Shown one piece after another: positions 6,363-13,800 of a stretch of 18,981 nt of DNA. How positions within the stretch are numbered: the first letter of the stretch is position 1; every line of letters begins with the position of its first letter. Below the pieces are notes generated by a model that was given only the letters and a program-made list of their open reading frames with translations, had not been told where the DNA came from and did no database searches. Both the position numbers and the translations under genes were made by a program. Origin of the DNA: Candidatus Methanofilum arcanum (GTDB taxonomy: Archaea > Halobacteriota > Methanomicrobia > Methanomicrobiales > Methanospirillaceae); contig JAITWW010000030.1 in the NCBI GenBank assembly GCA_031285085.1, positions 1-18,981 of the forward strand, read 5' to 3'.

Positions 6363-7448
6363 ATGACAGATTCCGAGCATTCTTCCACTCTCCATTATTT
6401 TTCTCATAAAAGAAGAAATTTAGTTGTACTTTTTTTATTTGTACTGATTCTTTTCGCCTCTTTTGTCTATGCTCTTCAAGCTGGTTCATATGCTCTTTCC
6501 TATGGGCATATTTTTGATATCATAGTGCAAGCTCTTTTCCATTCTGATGACTCCGCTCCTCTTTCTGCTGAGCAGATTGTGATTCTTGGATTTCGTCTTC
6601 CTCGCATCATGCTTGCCATTCTCACGGGTATGAGCCTTGCTGTTGCTGGATGTGTCATGCAGGCTTTGCTTCGAAATCCGCTGGTTAGTCCATTTACGCT
6701 TGGCCTCTCTTCAGCAGCCTCTTTTGGAGCTGCAGTTGCGATTGTATTTGGGGCTGCTCTTACTTCGGTTATTCCGATTCTTTCTGAGAATGCAGTCATT
6801 GTTGGTTTTGCATTTCTTTTTGGATGGCTTTCTGTTTTGTTCATCTATGCCATCTCAAAGATGAAAGGATCCTCAAGTGTTACTCTTATTCTTTCTGGTG
6901 TGGTGATTGGATATATTTTCACCGCAGGTGTTATGGTCTTAAAGTACATCACCAATGATGAGAAGCTTCGTGAGATCACACTTTGGCTCATGGGGGGAAT
7001 GTGGGGAGCAAACTGGGATGCGGTATTGGTTGTAGCACCCATTACACTTGTATGCCTTCTCTGGCTTGAGTCAAAAGCATGGGATCTGAATACGCTCTCT
7101 GCTGGTGATGATGTTGCAAAGAATTTGGGAGTAGATGTTGAATGGCTTCGTTTTACAGGCTTGTTTGTATCTACCCTTGCCTCATCTGCCTGTCTTGCAT
7201 TTACTGGTATTATTGGATTTATTGGCCTTATGGCACCACATATCGGGCGTATGCTTATTGGGAATGATAATCGGTATCTTATTCCCTGCTCTGCATGTAT
7301 TGGGGCAGTTATTTTATTGTTGTCTGATACGGTAGCCCGCACCATTTTTATGCCTGTGGAGATTCCAGTTGGTGTTATCATGTACATTATTGGAGGTGTT
7401 TTTTTCATGTTCCTCATTCTTCGGGGTCATCATCGGGTGATGCAATGA
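6363..7448 (+). CDS. FecCD-family ABC importer permease
   Basis: The integral membrane subunit of the importer, about 361 residues. It is strongly hydrophobic with roughly 9-10 membrane spans. FecCD hallmarks are visible: LPRIMLAILTGMSLAVAGCVMQALLRNPL-like region near residues 76-104, LMGGMWGANWD, AKNLGVDVEW, and the ATPase-coupling stretch FIGLMAPHIGRMLIGNDNR, followed by the usual C-terminal PVEIPVG(V) and IIGGVFFMFLI. I start it at the ATG at 6363 (MTDSEHSS); an in-frame TTG at 6354 is the alternative. The stop overlaps the start of the ATPase gene by 4 bp (ATGA), indicating translational coupling. Confidence 0.93.
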   Translation: MTDSEHSSTLHYFSHKRRNLVVLFLFVLILFASFVYALQAGSYALSYGHIFDIIVQALFHSDDSAPLSAEQIVILGFRLPRIMLAILTGMSLAVAGCVMQALLRNPLVSPFTLGLSSAASFGAAVAIVFGAALTSVIPILSENAVIVGFAFLFGWLSVLFIYAISKMKGSSSVTLILSGVVIGYIFTAGVMVLKYITNDEKLREITLWLMGGMWGANWDAVLVVAPITLVCLLWLESKAWDLNTLSAGDDVAKNLGVDVEWLRFTGLFVSTLASSACLAFTGIIGFIGLMAPHIGRMLIGNDNRYLIPCSACIGAVILLLSDTVARTIFMPVEIPVGVIMYIIGGVFFMFLILRGHHRVMQ

Positions 7449-8212
7449 TTTTTGAGGCAGATAAGATATCTGTTCGGTACGGGTCTCATGAGGTTGTGCA
7501 CCAGGTTTCGCTTTCTCTTCGGTCTGGTGAGGTTCTGTGTGTGATTGGTCCAAATGGGAGTGGAAAGAGTTCTCTTGTGAAGGCACTTGCTGGAGTTGTA
7601 GATCCTTTTACTGGCAGGCTTTCACTTGATGGTTCTCCTCTTTCATCTCGTTCAAGAAAAGAAATTGCCAAGCATATTGGATATGTGCCACAGAATTTGC
7701 ATTATCTGACATCATCAACTGTGCTTGAGGTTGTCATTCTTGGAAGGAGGCCCCATGTGCACTGGTCACTCTCATTGCATGATCTGCAGGTAGTAGAAGA
7801 GGCGATGAAGCGAGTTCATGTGAGTCATCTCGCAGATAAGCTGCTGAGCGAGACATCTGGCGGGGAACGGCAGCGTGTATTTCTTGCACGAACACTTGCA
7901 CAGGAGCCTGATATTTTTCTCTTTGATGAACCTACCAGTTCGCTTGATATTAAGCATCAGATAGAGGTTTTTTCCATGATTAAGTGGCTTTCTGCATTAG
8001 GAAAAGCGGTTCTTGTTGTTGTACATGATCTGAATTTTGCCTATCATTTTGCAGATAGAGTCTTGCTTATGCATGGAGGACACGGCGTCACTCTTGGAAA
8101 AGCAGATGATGTGATGACAAAAGAGCGCATCTTTGAGGTATATGGGGTTTCGATGGAGTTTTTGAGATCTGGGAGTAATATGTATATTTTCCCTGAGTGG
8201 GATAAGGTTTGA
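7445..8212 (+). CDS. ATP-binding subunit of the FecBCDE-type importer
   Basis: A 255-residue ABC ATPase that powers the preceding permease. Motifs: Walker A GPNGSGKSS (35-43), Q-loop GYVPQNL, signature SGGERQRV, Walker B DIFLFDEPTSSLD, and H-loop VVVHDLNFA. The length and the spacing match FecE/BtuD-type subunits of iron-chelate or cobalamin importers. It overlaps the permease gene by 4 bp and ends the operon; about 170 bp of non-coding DNA follows with no strong terminator visible. Confidence 0.95.
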   Translation: MIFEADKISVRYGSHEVVHQVSLSLRSGEVLCVIGPNGSGKSSLVKALAGVVDPFTGRLSLDGSPLSSRSRKEIAKHIGYVPQNLHYLTSSTVLEVVILGRRPHVHWSLSLHDLQVVEEAMKRVHVSHLADKLLSETSGGERQRVFLARTLAQEPDIFLFDEPTSSLDIKHQIEVFSMIKWLSALGKAVLVVVHDLNFAYHFADRVLLMHGGHGVTLGKADDVMTKERIFEVYGVSMEFLRSGSNMYIFPEWDKV

Positions 8213-8354
8213 ACGTAACTTTGGTCTATGTTTGTAGTTTCATGTGCTGGCTAGCTCCCTCAAGCAACGATGTTCAATAGGTGGTTGCCAATCATAAAGA
8301 TCTTGATAGGGTATCTTCATCAGCTACTCGTTGGCATAGATTTTGTCAAAAAAA

Positions 8355-8363
8355 TTTTATTTT
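8355..8363 (+). promoter_or_regulatory. Possible TATA box before the aldehyde dehydrogenase gene
   Basis: A T/A-rich box (TTTTATTTT) would place a transcript start near 8380-8390. That is right at the upstream ATG (8383) and about 55 nt before the preferred ATG (8440). The two starts therefore correspond to a leaderless or a leadered reading. Confidence 0.35.
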
Positions 8364-8439
8364 TAGCAAAAAATGATGGATTATGCAACACAGTGTTTGT
8401 TTAGCAAGGCATAAATCATCAAGCGAGTACTTTTGCATT

Positions 8440-9867
8440 ATGGATATGCGTATTGGAGGAACCTTTCTCCCTTCTGAATCTGGGACGTTTTTTTCTGTTT
8501 TAAATCCAGCATATAATATGGTATGTGATACTGCTCCTGTAAGCTCATATGCAGATGTACATCATGCTGTTGAGGTTGCAGATGGCGCTTTTTCAATCTG
8601 GAGTGAAGAGGAACCGATCTCGCGTGCAAAAGTTCTCTTTCGTGCTGCACAGCGAGTTCGAGATGACAGCACATCACTCTCATCGCTTTTGACACAGGAA
8701 CAAGGAAAGCCCCTTCGCGAATCTATAAATGAGATTCAGGGATTTGCTCGAGTTTTAGAGTACTATGCATCAATATGTAGCAGCATACATGGTGATTATT
8801 CATACTCTAAAGCATATGGTCACTCTTTTGTGGTAAAACAGCCTATAGGGGTGTGTGCCGCGATCATCCCCTGGAATGTTCCGGCACTGATCATGGGCTG
8901 GAAAGTGGGTTCTGCTCTTGCAGCGGGATGCAGTGTTGTGTTGAAACCTGCATCTACCGCTCCTTTGACCTGCCTTCGCCTTGGAGAGATTCTTGATGAC
9001 TCTGGTCTTCCTCCAGGAGCTCTGAATATCATTACTGGTCCGGGTGCAGTTGTTGGGGAAGCCTTAGCTGCACACCCAGACATTGCAGCAGTCTCATTTA
9101 CTGGGGAGATTGAGACTGGAAAACATCTGGCACAAAAAATCTCTCCCTCTCTCAAGAGATTAACACTTGAACTTGGTGGAAGCGATCCCATGATTGTGTG
9201 TGCTGATGCTTCGATTCAAAAAGCAGTTGCTGGTGCTGTTGCCGGACGATTCTTTAACTGTGGGCAGATCTGTGTTTCTACAAAACGGCTGCTTGTTGAT
9301 GCTTCAATCTATGACCGGTTCATTGATGAGTTGATGCAAGCGATGAAGCACATTGTTCCTGGAGATGGGATGCACCCCAAAACAACGATGGGACCACTGA
9401 ATAATCATGCTCAAAAGGAGGCTGTCTCAAAACAGGTCCAAGATACAATTGATGCGGAGCAAGGCACTCTATCTTATCAAGGAACCATGAGTGAGCATGC
9501 AGATCCAAATGGTTTTTTCCTTCCTCCAATGCTTCTGACTGATGTTTCCCCTGATGCTTCGATCATGCAACAGGAAGTATTTGGACCGGTGCTTCCTATC
9601 TGCCCATTTACATCAGTTGATGAAGCAATCGATCTTGCAAATAGCACAAGGTACGGACTTGGAGCATCCATATGGACGAATAATATGGAAACGGTACATA
9701 ACATAGCCCCTGCCATTCGTTCAGGCATTGTCTGGGTTAACCAGCACCTAAAAATTCCTCCTGAAGTTCCATTTGGAGGAGTAAAAGAGAGTGGGTTTGG
9801 ACGTGAAAATGGATATCAGGCACTTGATCACTATCTTGTTGAAAAAAGTGTCCTTATCAAGCTATGA
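8440..9867 (+). CDS. NAD(P)-dependent aldehyde dehydrogenase, lactaldehyde dehydrogenase-like
   Basis: It oxidises an aldehyde to the acid through a cysteine thiohemiacetal. From the ATG at 8440 the protein has 475 residues, the standard family length. Key residues: N146 (IPWNVP), E244 (LTLELGG), catalytic C278 (NCGQICVSTKR) and the C-terminal PFGGVKESGFGRE. The glycine-rich loop FTGEIETG is also present. In methanogens a related enzyme (CofA) makes L-lactate from L-lactaldehyde for coenzyme F420; succinate-semialdehyde or other aldehyde use cannot be excluded. A 19-residue N-terminal extension from the ATG at 8383 is possible, but family members begin near MDMRIGG. Endonuclease IV follows after 6 bp. 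Confidence 0.93.
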   Translation: MDMRIGGTFLPSESGTFFSVLNPAYNMVCDTAPVSSYADVHHAVEVADGAFSIWSEEEPISRAKVLFRAAQRVRDDSTSLSSLLTQEQGKPLRESINEIQGFARVLEYYASICSSIHGDYSYSKAYGHSFVVKQPIGVCAAIIPWNVPALIMGWKVGSALAAGCSVVLKPASTAPLTCLRLGEILDDSGLPPGALNIITGPGAVVGEALAAHPDIAAVSFTGEIETGKHLAQKISPSLKRLTLELGGSDPMIVCADASIQKAVAGAVAGRFFNCGQICVSTKRLLVDASIYDRFIDELMQAMKHIVPGDGMHPKTTMGPLNNHAQKEAVSKQVQDTIDAEQGTLSYQGTMSEHADPNGFFLPPMLLTDVSPDASIMQQEVFGPVLPICPFTSVDEAIDLANSTRYGLGASIWTNNMETVHNIAPAIRSGIVWVNQHLKIPPEVPFGGVKESGFGRENGYQALDHYLVEKSVLIKL

Positions 9868-9873
9868 GGATCA

Positions 9874-10785
9874 ATGTATCAAAACATGAATGAGAGAGAA
9901 CTCTGTATTGGAGCCCATGTCTCTATCTCTGGATCATTTGCTCGTTCTGTTTCCCTTGCACAGTCATATGGGTGTGAATGTATGCAGATATTTACGAAAA
10001 GTCCGCGGACATGGGATGCAAAATCTATTGATCCAACCACGGCATCTGCATTTCATGAAGCCTGCAAAGCTGCTTCACTTCCGGTTTTTGCGCATGGCTC
10101 ATATCTTGCAAACCCTGCTAGCTCTGATCCAGTGCAGATTGAAAAATCCATTGCTTCTCTCTCTACCGAGCTTCTTCGTTGTGAAGTACTTCATATCCCC
10201 TATCTTGTTCTTCACTGTGGTCATGGACAGGATGATACACAGAGGAGCGCTTCTTTTCGGGTGGTTTCTTGTTTGACAGAGGCATATACCCGTGTCCTGG
10301 CCCACCCTGTTCATGACCACAATCATTCTGTCATGGTTCTTCTAGAAAACTCCGCAGGTGGGAAAACAAGTGTTGGGAATATGTTCGAAGATATTGCTGA
10401 AATAATTGATAATATCTCTGATTCTGGGTTTTCAAGACATATTGGTGCTTGTTTTGATACCTGTCATGCGTACGCCGCAGGATATGCGCTTCGTACTGAA
10501 GATGATGTGCACTCTACCTGTGATGCGCTCTTTTCTATTATCTCTCCTCATTATCTCCGTCTTATTCATCTTAATGATGCACAATATGCATGTGGGTCTG
10601 GGCGTGATCGTCATCTCCCTCCTGGAAAAGGACATATTGGTGTTTTAGGATTTTCGGCACTCCTTCATCATCCATTGATCCGAGATATTCCCTTGATCTG
10701 TGAGGTCCCCATCTCTGATCAAATGAGTGGTCAGGAACTTATTCGCTCAGTCAAAGATATTGGAAAAGCGATGTTAGAGAGCTAA
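9874..10785 (+). CDS. nfo: Endonuclease IV (AP endonuclease)
   Basis: It cuts DNA 5' to abasic sites in base-excision repair, using three metal ions in a TIM barrel. The protein is 303 residues, close to the usual 280-300. Metal ligands line up with E. coli Nfo: H74 (FAHGSYL), H114 (LHCGHG), E158 (LLENSAGG), D195 and H198 (FDTCHAY), H232 (LIHLND), D245 and H247 (RDRH) and E277 (CEVP). The ATG at 9889 is an equally plausible start, removing five residues. It lies 6 bp after the aldehyde dehydrogenase gene and is probably co-transcribed with it. A terminator-like hairpin follows. Confidence 0.96.
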   Translation: MYQNMNERELCIGAHVSISGSFARSVSLAQSYGCECMQIFTKSPRTWDAKSIDPTTASAFHEACKAASLPVFAHGSYLANPASSDPVQIEKSIASLSTELLRCEVLHIPYLVLHCGHGQDDTQRSASFRVVSCLTEAYTRVLAHPVHDHNHSVMVLLENSAGGKTSVGNMFEDIAEIIDNISDSGFSRHIGACFDTCHAYAAGYALRTEDDVHSTCDALFSIISPHYLRLIHLNDAQYACGSGRDRHLPPGKGHIGVLGFSALLHHPLIRDIPLICEVPISDQMSGQELIRSVKDIGKAMLES

Positions 10786-10826
10786 AAACGAAAAAGAGCA
10801 CATTTGTTACCTTGCATGTGACACGT

Positions 10827-10863
10827 GATCAAGATCTCAAAGCACGCTTTTTTGATCTTTTTT
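10827..10863 (+). terminator. Hairpin plus T-run downstream of nfo
   Basis: GATCAA (10827-10832) pairs with TTGATC (10852-10857); an alternative pairing is AAGATC (10831-10836) with GATCTT (10854-10859). Six T residues follow (10858-10863). Oligo-T alone can stop archaeal RNA polymerase, so this is a credible end for the aldehyde dehydrogenase-nfo transcript. Confidence 0.5.
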
Positions 10864-10907
10864 GAAGAAGGCTTTATGCTATTACAGGTGTACATTAGTT
10901 CATCATT

Positions 10908-13256
10908 ATGTTGGGGGACACAATGGTAGTTGTACATACGAAGCTATATGGACATTTTACAAATAATGTGCGTTCAGTGCTTGCAATCTCTTTCATCTTT
11001 TTCATTGCACTCTGTACGGCACATGTTCATGCACAGCCAATAACACCGCCCGCTATTATCACATCACCTGGAACATATGAGTTAACAGGTGATCTAACTG
11101 GTATTTATGATGGGTATGGGATTAAGATCGAGTCTTCTGATGTCATCTTGGATGGCCAGGGTTTCACTCTTCGTGGTTCGAATCGAGAAGATGTAGGTAT
11201 TTTAGTAAATAAATACGGAACTGCATTGAACAATGTTGAGATTAAAAATATAAAGCTTGGAGACTGGGGTACTGCGATCCACTATAATTATGTAAAAGGT
11301 GATGAAACAGACAGAAGTACTGTTTCAAATACGCAGATCTATAACTCAAAAGTTGGTGTTCGTGTTGAGTACTCCAACAATATCATGGTCCAGGATCTTT
11401 CTTTTACAGATGCAAGCTCAGCTATTGTCATAGATCATGATTCAAGTGATATTATCATTCACAAAGCAACTATTACTGGTTGTGGCATTGGTGTGACACT
11501 TGAGCATTCACAGGGTATTACGCTATCAGAGAGCAATATAAACAGATGTGAGGTATATGGAGTACAGGCTGGGGATGTACTGGATCTGACTATTTCAAAA
11601 ACAAGTATCAGTGATAATAAATATGCTGCAATTATACTTGCAAATATCAATGGTTTTACGTTAAACAGCAATGTCCTTGCTAGAACAGGTATTGGAGCTG
11701 CTCTTCAACTCTCATCTGGTGTTGTAAATGGCCTTATTTACGATAACATTTTCCAGAGCAGAGAAAATGTTGTGAAACCTTCTGCTGCAAATATTGTCTG
11801 GTATATTGAAAAGCAACCAGGCACCAATATTCTGGGTGGTCCCTATCTTGGTGGAAACTACTGGGGTGGTGCTGAAGGACAGAGTGGGTTTTCAGATATC
11901 ACATCAGACACTGAAGGGTATGGCATTGCTGATATGCCCTATGAGATTGATGAGTACAATATTGACAAGTACCCTCTTCACAAAACAGAGAAGACATCAC
12001 TTCCCTCAGAGATAGTTCAGTCATCTCCCGGTGAAGAAAAGAAAGTTGATGTTTCAGTGTCCAATTCTCCATCTGAAATCTCCATCACATCAATGCCTTT
12101 TGATGATGAGACTGAAAATGAGATTGATATCAGAGATGTTGCAATGACCAATATGTACGTGTCTGAACCTCTTCAAACACCAAAACCCATCTCAGAGACA
12201 CGTACCCTTGCTTCATCTGCATTACTCTCTGTTGAGGGTATGTCATTTTTGATCTTTACGGGAGTTCCGAATGGTGCAACAGTGTGGCTTATTGGAGATA
12301 TTGGTGCTGAACAAGCAGGAATTGTTTCAGGGGGCGTCTTAACGGTCCCTGTCAATCCGAATGGTCCATTTTATAACTCTTATAGAATAACTGCACCAGG
12401 GTATAGAACCTTTGAAGAGAAATTTAGGATATATCCAAGCACAGAAGGCACGAGTGTACTTATTCCTGTTGAGATGGTGCCAGATCAAAGTGCTACTTCT
12501 CAAGAAGAGTCTTTTGAAGAATCTGCATCAACAGCAGAGCTTCTGCCAACATCAACACTTGTTCTTGATGATCAGGGCTCTTCCACCCCTGTAGAAAGTT
12601 CTTCTGAACCATCTTTTTCTATTCAAACACCCTCTGAAGCACCAGCGGAGTCTTTATCTCCTGAGCCAGTACTTCTTATCAATGAGAGTTCAGTAACGCC
12701 GTCACCAACCGTTTTTGAAACGGTGCAACCAAAGCCAGTTGAAACATACGAAGAGAACAGTGTGACTCCAACACCAACTTCTGCAGGCACTGGATACTTT
12801 ACCTTTTCAGCAAATGTAGATGATGCGACAGTCATACTCATTGATAGCAATGACGAAGAGCACATTGTTGGAACAACTTCTCACGGGTCTTATGTTGTTC
12901 CAGTCGAGATTGGCACATCTTTGTACAATGCATATCGAATTGAAAAGGAAGGGTATGGTGCAGTTGATGGCTACCTCTATGATTATCCCGAATTAAATGG
13001 AGACAATATCAAAATTGCTGTTGTGCTTGATGAACAGTTCTTCACCATTCTTGCTGCTGCAGGTCCAAATGGACAAGTTTCTCCTGAAGAGACCATTGTC
13101 AAACCTGGTGAAACTCTCACCATTCGCATAACTCCGAACTCAGGGTATGAGATCGAGGTTCTCCAGGTAGATGGAGAGGTTGTTGAAGATCCAGAATTTG
13201 AGTATACATTTAAGAATATCCAGGCTGATCATGTGTTAGTTGCATCATTTAACTAA
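10908..13256 (+). CDS. Secreted NosD-like beta-helix protein with two PEGA-like domains
   Basis: A 782-residue cell-surface protein; an ATG at 10923 after GGGGGACACA may be the true start. Signal peptide at about 21-42, cleavable after AHVHA. Residues about 45-330 form a right-handed parallel beta-helix: repeated short strands such as GIGVTLEHSQGITLSESNI, ending with the GGNYWGG motif and DKYPL typical of methanogen NosD-like proteins. Next come a linker, a PEGA-like domain (about 441-515, PNGATVWL...YNSYRITAPGYRTFE), a Ser/Thr/Pro/Glu-rich spacer (about 520-625, probably glycosylated), a second PEGA-like domain (about 627-710, YNAYRIEKEGYG), and a C-terminal repeat domain (about 712-782, GPNGQVSPEET...ITPNSGYEI) like divergent InlB-type repeats. 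It probably binds carbohydrate or anchors in the envelope. Ligand is unknown. Confidence 0.88.
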   Translation: MLGDTMVVVHTKLYGHFTNNVRSVLAISFIFFIALCTAHVHAQPITPPAIITSPGTYELTGDLTGIYDGYGIKIESSDVILDGQGFTLRGSNREDVGILVNKYGTALNNVEIKNIKLGDWGTAIHYNYVKGDETDRSTVSNTQIYNSKVGVRVEYSNNIMVQDLSFTDASSAIVIDHDSSDIIIHKATITGCGIGVTLEHSQGITLSESNINRCEVYGVQAGDVLDLTISKTSISDNKYAAIILANINGFTLNSNVLARTGIGAALQLSSGVVNGLIYDNIFQSRENVVKPSAANIVWYIEKQPGTNILGGPYLGGNYWGGAEGQSGFSDITSDTEGYGIADMPYEIDEYNIDKYPLHKTEKTSLPSEIVQSSPGEEKKVDVSVSNSPSEISITSMPFDDETENEIDIRDVAMTNMYVSEPLQTPKPISETRTLASSALLSVEGMSFLIFTGVPNGATVWLIGDIGAEQAGIVSGGVLTVPVNPNGPFYNSYRITAPGYRTFEEKFRIYPSTEGTSVLIPVEMVPDQSATSQEESFEESASTAELLPTSTLVLDDQGSSTPVESSSEPSFSIQTPSEAPAESLSPEPVLLINESSVTPSPTVFETVQPKPVETYEENSVTPTPTSAGTGYFTFSANVDDATVILIDSNDEEHIVGTTSHGSYVVPVEIGTSLYNAYRIEKEGYGAVDGYLYDYPELNGDNIKIAVVLDEQFFTILAAAGPNGQVSPEETIVKPGETLTIRITPNSGYEIEVLQVDGEVVEDPEFEYTFKNIQADHVLVASFN

Positions 13257-13311
13257 TGAATGAGATCTATTCAACATTTTTTGGCTTAAAGCATTCACTG
13301 CTCACTTCATT

Positions 13312-13758
13312 ATGACGCAAGCTATGCAGTTTCTTGAAGAAGCTGGTTGTTCACAACCTGCTATAATTGACTCAGCCCTTGCTTTGTTTATTCCTTGGCA
13401 AAGAAGCAAAGAGGAGCAGCATCAAGTCATATCTGAACGAATTTTTGCTGCTCTTTTAGATCCAACTGTCTCTTCGCTTGTGTGTGCAGCCTGCTTTCTC
13501 GCTCGCTCTCCTAAACATACCCATGAACCACATGAGCTGAAGAACGTGTCAGCTGATCTCGCCCCTGACTTAAGTGGATCATATCTTGGCATAACTGTTG
13601 CAGAACATCTTGCAGGGGCTTATGCGTATTTTGAGTACATGCGATACCTCAAACACGCTCCTGGGATCATAGGTGAGATAAAGGATCCATATGTCTCATC
13701 TATTCTTGCTGGCCTTATTGCAGGAGTAACAAGCAGGCTTTACTCTGAAGGATGGTAG
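13312..13758 (+). CDS. cobZ: Putative alpha-ribazole phosphatase CobZ (PgpA family)
   Basis: A 148-residue soluble protein. Its C-terminal half (GITVAEHLAGAYAYFEYMRYLKH, then PGIIGEIKDPYVSSILAGLIAG and SRLYSEGW) resembles archaeal CobZ, the PgpA-related enzyme that dephosphorylates alpha-ribazole-5'-phosphate late in cobamide synthesis. The N-terminus (MQFLEEAGC) also has the expected start. Methanogens need corrinoids for methyl transfer. The match is from memory of the family pattern and the N-terminal half is not distinctive, so a generic PgpA-like assignment is the fallback. No Shine-Dalgarno is seen. It sits 55 bp after the surface-protein gene and 42 bp before the diadenylate cyclase gene on the same strand. 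Confidence 0.6.
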   Translation: MTQAMQFLEEAGCSQPAIIDSALALFIPWQRSKEEQHQVISERIFAALLDPTVSSLVCAACFLARSPKHTHEPHELKNVSADLAPDLSGSYLGITVAEHLAGAYAYFEYMRYLKHAPGIIGEIKDPYVSSILAGLIAGVTSRLYSEGW

Positions 13759-13800
13759 GGGTATGCAAAAGAGAATGTTTAACAATATGGTGCAGAAACT

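Noticed and set aside
8286..8336. Inverted repeat TGCCAA (8286-8291) / TTGGCA (8331-8336) downstream of the ABC ATPase gene, tested as a terminator.
   Set aside because: Six base pairs with a 39-nt loop and no T-run directly after; not stable enough to call.
2548..10829. The 11-mer ATCACGTGWCA occurs between ruvC and ruvA (2548-2558) and, inverted, after nfo (10819-10829).
   Set aside because: Two copies near two DNA-repair genes is suggestive of a shared operator, but neither lies at a convincing promoter, the core is a common palindrome, and two instances in 19 kb are weak evidence.
11100..11900. Repetitive coding pattern in the NosD-like gene considered as DNA tandem repeats or CRISPR-like array.
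   Set aside because: The periodicity is in protein structure (beta-helix turns of about 22 residues) and the DNA units are not similar enough to be direct repeats or spacers.
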